Below are positions 6,162 through 9,179 of a stretch of 9,179 nt of DNA, piece after piece. The notes beneath the pieces are model-generated. The model was not told where the DNA came from. It made no database searches and saw only the letters and a program-made list of their open reading frames with translations. The first letter of the stretch is position 1. Each line of letters opens with the position of its first letter. The translations under genes were made by a program, and so were the position numbers. The stretch comes from Gammaproteobacteria bacterium (GTDB lineage Bacteria > Pseudomonadota > Gammaproteobacteria > SZUA-229): the NCBI GenBank assembly GCA_030641945.1, contig DAOWLL010000040.1:1-9179 (forward strand), given 5' to 3'.

Positions 6162-6482
6162 ATGGCACTTGAATCAGTTGAAAGAACAGAAAACGGCTAT
6201 CTGGTTAATATCAATGACTGGACTGAAGAAATAGCTACAGAACTCTTCGCTGAAGAAGGAATAGCAGCTACACAGGAACACTGGGATATAGTGAACTACG
6301 TTCGCCAGGAAACCTTGAATGGCGATGAGCCTAACGAGCGCAGCATTATGAAAGCCATGGGCAAGATCTGGGGTCGTAAAGTTTCCTCCAAGGAAATGTA
6401 CGAAATGTTCCCCGGTATGCCATCAAAGCAGGGTTTGAAAATCGGCGGTTGTCCGCAGAGCACCCGTAAAGGCGGTTATTAA
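6162..6482 (+). CDS. DsrC/TusE-family protein lacking canonical cysteines
   Basis: This 106-residue member of the DsrC/TusE fold shows the hallmark GYLVNINDWTEEIA (12-25), EEHWDIVNYVR-like helix (QEHWDIVNYVRQE, 38-50) and C-terminal arm FPGMPSKQGLKIGGCPQS (83-100). Canonical DsrC carries sulfur on a penultimate cysteine and a second cysteine ten residues earlier. Aligning the arm puts Leu92 at the inner position and Lys103 at the outer one; the only cysteine, Cys97, replaces the Leu of the usual GLP. The tail ends KGGY. So it is probably a regulatory or divergent paralogue (the Rsp-type relatives described for this family) rather than the electron/sulfur carrier of DsrAB. The start ATG at 6162 has AAGAAG upstream. 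Confidence 0.85.
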   Translation: MALESVERTENGYLVNINDWTEEIATELFAEEGIAATQEHWDIVNYVRQETLNGDEPNERSIMKAMGKIWGRKVSSKEMYEMFPGMPSKQGLKIGGCPQSTRKGGY

Positions 6483-6496
6483 TCAGTAACTGGTCT

Positions 6497-6547
6497 TACC
6501 CTTATGGGGTATATGGTAGGGATTTGGCCGAATGATAGACTTCGGTC
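6497..6547 (+). other. Structured leader between DsrC-like and 67-residue genes
   Basis: The gap 6483-6609 contains a short stem TACCC-TTATG-GGGTA (6497-6511) and a second stem GGCCGAA / TTCGGTC (6526-6532 / 6541-6547, one G-T pair). CCCTTAT plus GGTATA at 6499-6513 echoes the dsrA upstream palindrome. Neither stem is followed by a T run, so they are not clear terminators. A regulator site or leader structure is possible. Confidence 0.3.
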
Positions 6548-6609
6548 ACTGAATTTATACAAGAATGGCCGCAATTTATAAGGTGGCTACTCAAACAAAG
6601 GTGAATAAC

Positions 6610-6813
6610 ATGAGCGATAAAGCAGCAAAGATCAAAGAAATGATCGAAATGCAGAAGAAGTTCATCGAGTATGAGCATAATAATGGCGTAGATCCCAAGG
6701 ATTACTTCAAGCCAGATGCAGGTCATGAGCTGGACGGTTACCGTCAAAAGTACAGGGATCTGGCAATGGAAGTTGTGGACATGGCTCACAAAGAGGCAGG
6801 TTCCGAGCGTTAA
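6610..6813 (+). CDS. Small 67-residue helical protein, unknown
   Basis: A soluble, highly charged small protein beginning MSDKAAKIKEMIEMQKKFIEYEH. It is predicted largely helical, with two charged helices (about 3-24 and 40-62) separated by a loop NGVDPKDYFKPDAGHELDG. It has no cysteine and no membrane segment. The ATG at 6610 was chosen over an upstream in-frame ATG at 6565, because AAAGGTG at 6597-6603 is well placed for 6610 and the extra 15 residues look non-coding. It follows the DsrC-like gene on the same strand and is followed after 18 bases by a strong terminator, so it closes the gene set. I do not recognise the family. Confidence 0.7.
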   Translation: MSDKAAKIKEMIEMQKKFIEYEHNNGVDPKDYFKPDAGHELDGYRQKYRDLAMEVVDMAHKEAGSER

Positions 6814-6831
6814 GCTTTAATCGACTTCAAT

Positions 6832-6861
6832 AAAAAAAGCCGCTTTTCAGCGGCTTTTTTT
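6832..6861. terminator. Strong intrinsic terminator, symmetric
   Basis: The stem A7-GCCGC (6832-6843) / GCGGC-T7 (6850-6861) forms 12 bp around the loop TTTTCA. It is followed by a T run on the plus strand and, because it is symmetric, also on the minus strand. It ends the plus-strand sulfur gene set and could stop transcripts arriving from the minus-strand oxygenase at 7121-7795. Confidence 0.9.
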
Positions 6862-6880
6862 ATGTCCCAAAGGTATTTTT

Positions 6881-7100
6881 ATTTACCGCAAAGACGCAAA
6901 GGACGCAAAGAAAAACTTTATTGGAGAGCTTCAATTCGGTCAGAATGTAGGGCGGATTAGGCATTAGCCGTAATCCGCCAGGTGTTTTTTGGTGCAATAC
7001 GCTTCGCTATTGCACCCTACGTCCAGCCTTGTGATCAACAGTCATAAAGAAAATACATAATAAAAAGATCTTTGCGTCCTTTGCGTCTTTGCGGTGAATG
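6881..7100. mobile_element. MITE-like repeat with 27-bp perfect terminal inverted repeats
   Basis: The ends 6885-6911 and 7069-7095 are perfect inverted 27-mers built of GCAAAGACGC/GCAAAGGACGC units, extendable to about 31 bp with one mismatch. Inside lies a folded core (6946-7022): outer GTAGGG / CCCTAC, with two sub-stems GGCGGATTA / TAATCCGCC and GGTGCAATA / TATTGCACC. ATTTTT occurs on both sides (6875-6880 and 7101-7106), a possible target duplication, though low-complexity. No transposase is present. It accounts for nearly all of the 6862-7120 gap. Confidence 0.7.
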
Positions 7101-7120
7101 ATTTTTAAAGATCTGTAATA

Positions 7121-7795
7121 TTAAATATCACTCCACATACGTACGAGGTTGATGTAAGCATTACTGACCAGTTCAGTTTCTTCCTCGCCTTTCGATTTAT
7201 CCAGCAATATCTCCCGTGCCTGAGATAACCTGTAAAGCAGTTCGCGTTTAGATGGGTCGCGTACCATGCTTTGTAGCCATGTTACCGCGACAATGCGTTC
7301 TCCGCGCGTTACTTCAGCTACACGGTGCGTACTGCCAGAGGGATACATTACAGCATTACCTGCTTCCAGTTTCACACGCTGTTCACCAAAAGCTGTTTGC
7401 ACCACCAGTTCACCTCCGTCATAGTCTTCAGGCGAATTCAGAAACACTGTAATGGAAAGATCAGTCCGATAACGCTGGCCAGCAGGCCCCATGATTGGAT
7501 CATCGATATGGTTGCCGTACTGCATGCCTTCTGAATACTTTGCATAGAAGGGTGCGGCTATTTTTGCTGGCATGGCAGCGTTTAAATAAACAGGATGTTT
7601 TACCAGTTTGCCCATCACAAGATTATTCAACTGTGCTAATTGCTGATCCGAAGTCTGCATTTCAAGATTATTTTTTACATCGATGGCTTCACTGCTGGCA
7701 CTTAATTTTCCATCGACAAAATCAGCCATTGATATATAGTCACGAACGACAGCGAGTTCTTCTGTATTCAGTACTTCGGGGATAGTGATCAACAT
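7121..7795 (-). CDS. PKHD-type Fe(II)/2-oxoglutarate hydroxylase (YbiX/PiuC-like)
   Basis: The 224 residues match the Fe2+-dependent dioxygenase YbiX/PiuC family in length and layout. Iron ligands are His96 and Asp98 (YGNHIDD) and His157 (PSGSTHRV), and Arg167 (ERIVAVTW) is the 2-oxoglutarate contact; the positions fit the family closely. The N-terminal MLITIPEVLNTEEL and the C-terminal helical extension (about 180-224) are typical. The members are soluble enzymes, often linked to iron uptake genes, but no TonB receptor is nearby here and the substrate is unknown. The start ATG at 7795 has only a weak Shine-Dalgarno. It is divergent from a 119-residue gene, with 57 bp between starts. Confidence 0.9.
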   Translation of the reverse strand: MLITIPEVLNTEELAVVRDYISMADFVDGKLSASSEAIDVKNNLEMQTSDQQLAQLNNLVMGKLVKHPVYLNAAMPAKIAAPFYAKYSEGMQYGNHIDDPIMGPAGQRYRTDLSITVFLNSPEDYDGGELVVQTAFGEQRVKLEAGNAVMYPSGSTHRVAEVTRGERIVAVTWLQSMVRDPSKRELLYRLSQAREILLDKSKGEEETELVSNAYINLVRMWSDI

Positions 7796-7812
7796 GTTTC
7801 GTACTCAGCCAG

Positions 7813-7840
7813 GTATTACGTATAATGCGCTGCATGTTAA
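7813..7840 (-). promoter_or_regulatory. Possible promoter of the PKHD oxygenase
   Basis: On the minus strand TTAACA (7840-7835, 5/6) and TAATAC (7818-7813, 4/6) are separated by 16 bases. The predicted start lies just upstream of the gene. It overlaps the plus-strand -10 at 7821-7826, so the two divergent genes may compete for polymerase. Confidence 0.35.
7821..7826 (+). promoter_or_regulatory. Perfect -10 box for the 119-residue gene
   Basis: TATAAT lies 27 bases ahead of the ATG at 7853. The -35 region (near 7797-7803) matches poorly, so an activator or weak promoter is likely. It was placed by hexamer match only. Confidence 0.4.
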
Positions 7841-7852
7841 CAGGTGATGTAT

Positions 7853-8212
7853 ATGAAACTGAATATTATTGTTGATAGTCGTTCAAATGCTTTTGACGTG
7901 CCGGATAATCTGCTTACAGAGGCAACAGACTTTTTTGAAAAGCTCGATGCCGATATGGACAGAGGCTGGCAGATGAGTCGTGACTGGGTGCAATGCCCTG
8001 ACTCGGAGCAACGCTGCCAGATTGCTGCAGATAAAATTCTGACCGCAATCGAGACAGAGAATGAAAAGCTGCTGATGTTGATGGCTGCGTATATATTACG
8101 CACCATGCCGGGTATTACCGGAGTAAACATTGATATAACCGGTGATATGAACGAAACGGATATTATTATGGGGCATGAAGACTCCAGGCCATTAGGGCCA
8201 GTCTTCAGCTAG
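7853..8212 (+). CDS. 119-residue protein, unknown, divergent from PKHD oxygenase
   Basis: A soluble protein of about 119 residues with an N-terminal beta strand (MKLNIIVDSR), a long helical centre holding DFFEKLDADMDRGWQMSRDWV (26-46), two cysteines (Cys48, Cys55 in QCPDSEQRC), and a helix ending in MAAYILRTMPGITGVNIDI (77-95). It has no signal peptide or convincing membrane segment. The ATG at 7853 is preferred over in-frame GTG 7844 and ATG 7847, because CAGGTGA (7841-7847) then serves as Shine-Dalgarno at normal spacing. It is divergent from the PKHD oxygenase. The protein looks conserved rather than random, but I cannot name its family. A CxxxxxxC spacing might bind metal or form a disulfide; this is speculative. 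Confidence 0.7.
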   Translation: MKLNIIVDSRSNAFDVPDNLLTEATDFFEKLDADMDRGWQMSRDWVQCPDSEQRCQIAADKILTAIETENEKLLMLMAAYILRTMPGITGVNIDITGDMNETDIIMGHEDSRPLGPVFS

Positions 8213-8218
8213 ATTTTC

Positions 8219-8493
8219 AACGCAAAGACGCCAGGGCGCAGAGGGCGCAAAGATTTATAAGGTTTGTAGGCCTGCATAAGCGAAGCGTTGCAGGCGTATA
8301 CCATATCATCTTATGGCAGATATGTAGGGTGGATTAGGCATCAGCCGTAATCCAGCATATGTTTACAGGTGCAATACGCTGCGCTATTGCACCCTACGTG
8401 ACTGTTCAACTTCAAAAACACAAGTCCCCGGCCAGTCAGGCAATAGTTTTAAAAACAATATTCATATCTCAGCGCCTCCGCGTCTCTGTGGTT
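8219..8493. repeat. Degenerate composite repeat related to the 6881-7100 element
   Basis: The left end (from 8219, GCAAAGACGCCAGGGCGCAGAGG type) and right end (to about 8493, inverted ACCACAGAGACGCGGAGGCGC type) are diverged inverted partners. The core 8323-8400 is a close copy of the core at 6946-7022, again bounded by GTAGGG / CCCTAC and containing GGTGCAATA / TATTGCACC. A different repeat unit (8266-8298, stem GCCTGCA / TGCAGGC) is nested inside. The 419-bp gap 8213-8631 is essentially all repeats. Confidence 0.6.
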
Positions 8494-8512
8494 AATTGAT
8501 GCTTTGTTAATT

Positions 8513-8546
8513 CGTAGGCTTGCATAAGCGAAGCGTTGCAGGCGAA
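8513..8546. repeat. Second copy of the TGCATAAGCGAAGCGTTGCA repeat
   Basis: This is a near copy of 8266-8298, sharing the 20-base core TGCATAAGCGAAGCGTTGCA. TGCA at both ends can pair around AAGCGAAGCG. The two copies lie about 250 bp apart in direct orientation, outside and inside the composite repeat. No coding function is seen. Confidence 0.6.
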
Positions 8547-8564
8547 TGCTGTTTAAAAGAAATA

Positions 8565-8636
8565 TGTAGCCCGGATGAAGTGCAACGAAATCCGGGGGGC
8601 ATGTCCCGGATTTCACTTCGTTACATCCGGGCTACA
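8565..8636. repeat. REP-like palindromic element, 72 bp, at the GNAT gene 3' end
   Basis: TGTAGCCCGGATG (8565-8577) is matched by its inverted copy CATCCGGGCTACA (8624-8636). Each arm also has its own stem (CCGGAT...ATCCGG), giving a cruciform-like fold. This is a common gammaproteobacterial intergenic repeat type. The GNAT stop codon lies inside its right end (8632-8634). It may double as a transcript 3'-end stabiliser. Confidence 0.75.
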
Positions 8637-9075
8637 CTGTTAATTGCTTTGTCATGCGGAAGTGCTGAATTTCATCGAAGAGCAGGTAACTTTTCTCTTC
8701 GATGCTGTAACCAAGCTTTTGATAAAACCCGACAGCGGGTTCTCTTGCATCCAGCATAACAGTGTTTATGTTTTTGTTTCTGGCTTCCTGCTCGAGTGCG
8801 TTTACAATCATGCGCCCAATGCCGTTTCCTTCGTGTTTTGTTTCAACCGCCATGTAGCGTATCTGCGCTTGATCCGCAGAGTTGTACTGCAAACGACCAA
8901 CACCGATCATCTTGTTGCCATCATTCAATGCGGCTATATGAAAGCACTCGTCTTCGATACCGTCTTTTTCCGAACCTTTGGGTTCATCCCACGGCGCACG
9001 CAAAACTCGCCAGCGTAAATCGAAATACTGTTCGAATGCTTCGACTGTTATGGGTTGTTTAATTTTGATTGGCAT
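8632..9075 (-). CDS. GNAT-family N-acetyltransferase
   Basis: This 147-residue protein has the GNAT acetyl-CoA fold. It starts with helix VEAFEQYFDLRWRVLRAPW (11-29). Strand 4 and the pyrophosphate loop are QIRYMAVETKHEGNGIGRMI (71-90, with the GNGIG turn), and REPAVGFYQKLGY (111-123) is motif B. It probably transfers acetyl groups to an amine on a small molecule or protein; the acceptor cannot be told. The start ATG at 9075 lacks a good Shine-Dalgarno. Its TAG stop and the last base or two of coding lie within a REP-like repeat, and a related half repeat lies upstream at 9099-9133, so the gene is bracketed by repeats. It may have been reshaped at its C-terminus (LTV) by the repeat. Confidence 0.88.
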   Translation of the reverse strand: MPIKIKQPITVEAFEQYFDLRWRVLRAPWDEPKGSEKDGIEDECFHIAALNDGNKMIGVGRLQYNSADQAQIRYMAVETKHEGNGIGRMIVNALEQEARNKNINTVMLDAREPAVGFYQKLGYSIEEKSYLLFDEIQHFRMTKQLTV

Positions 9076-9098
9076 TCATGCGGGAAATTCATCAGTGA

Positions 9099-9133
9099 GG
9101 CCCCGGATTACGTTTCACTTCATCCGGGCTACG
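9099..9133. repeat. Half copy of the REP-like element, upstream of the GNAT gene
   Basis: GGCCCCGGATTACG followed by TTTCACTTCATCCGGGCTACG forms a stem CCGGAT / ATCCGG and matches one arm of the element at 8565-8636. It lies 24 bp upstream of the GNAT start. Together the two copies flank the acetyltransferase gene. Confidence 0.65.
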
Positions 9134-9179
9134 ATATATACCGCGCCAATGAAACAATCTGTGCTTTTATTAATGATGA

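Noticed and set aside
6162..6482. Calling this gene canonical dsrC of the dsr operon
   Set aside because: It lacks both functional arm cysteines and is on the strand opposite dsrABEFH; true dsrC is expected left of dsrH, outside the window.
6565..6609. Upstream in-frame ATG adding 15 residues to the 67-residue protein
   Set aside because: The ATG at 6610 has the better ribosome site (AAAGGTG), and the extra segment lies in structured leader sequence.
6881..7100. CRISPR array suggested by repeated GCAAAGACGC units beside a Cas6-like gene
   Set aside because: The units are only about 10 bases, adjacent and arranged as terminal inverted repeats; there are no regular spacers. No CRISPR array is visible anywhere in the window.
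8644..9018. 124-residue plus-strand frame opposite the GNAT gene
   Set aside because: The minus-strand frame carries clear GNAT motifs; this one does not resemble a protein family.

Overview
The window looks like chromosomal DNA from a sulfur-oxidising gammaproteobacterium. The main evidence is a minus-strand run dsrA-dsrB-dsrE-dsrF-dsrH. Dissimilatory (siroheme) sulfite reductase linked to dsrEFH is the known hallmark of the oxidative, reverse-acting Dsr pathway of purple sulfur bacteria and related chemotrophs. No dsrD, typical of sulfate reducers, is seen. The base composition is intermediate, and the intergenic repeat families (GTAGGGYGGATTAGGC, GTAGCCCGGATGAAG and GCAAAGACGC types) also fit gammaproteobacteria. 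I cannot name a genus.

Layout. Positions 25-3571 (minus) hold the dsr operon from dsrA down to dsrH, with dsrC/dsrMK... presumably continuing off the left edge. Positions 3572-3980 are a divergent regulatory region with a plausible dsrA promoter, two strong palindromic operator candidates and two tandem hairpins. Positions 3981-6813 (plus) hold a divergent set of five genes: a TauD/TfdA-type iron/2-oxoglutarate oxygenase, a 63-residue protein, a Cas6/Cmx6-family CRISPR endoribonuclease with no CRISPR array or other cas gene in view, a DsrC/TusE-family protein lacking both canonical redox cysteines, and a 67-residue protein followed by a strong intrinsic terminator. A 166-bp imperfect inverted repeat lies immediately upstream of the Cas6-like gene. 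Positions 6881-7100 are a MITE-like repeat with 27-bp perfect terminal inverted repeats. Positions 7121-8212 hold a divergent pair: a PKHD-type (YbiX/PiuC-like) oxygenase (minus) and a 119-residue conserved-looking unknown (plus). Positions 8213-8636 are packed with nested repeats, and a GNAT acetyltransferase (minus) sits between two REP-like repeats at the right end.

How the parts may work together. In the known reverse-Dsr pathway DsrEFH passes sulfur to DsrC, and DsrAB oxidises it to sulfite in the cytoplasm. The divergent plus-strand set contains a DsrC relative, so it is probably an accessory or regulatory sulfur module. The most unusual element is the Cas6-family RNA endonuclease placed directly before that DsrC-like gene and beside several RNA-hairpin-forming sequences. 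A repurposed, CRISPR-independent RNA-processing role is a testable inference, not something the sequence proves.
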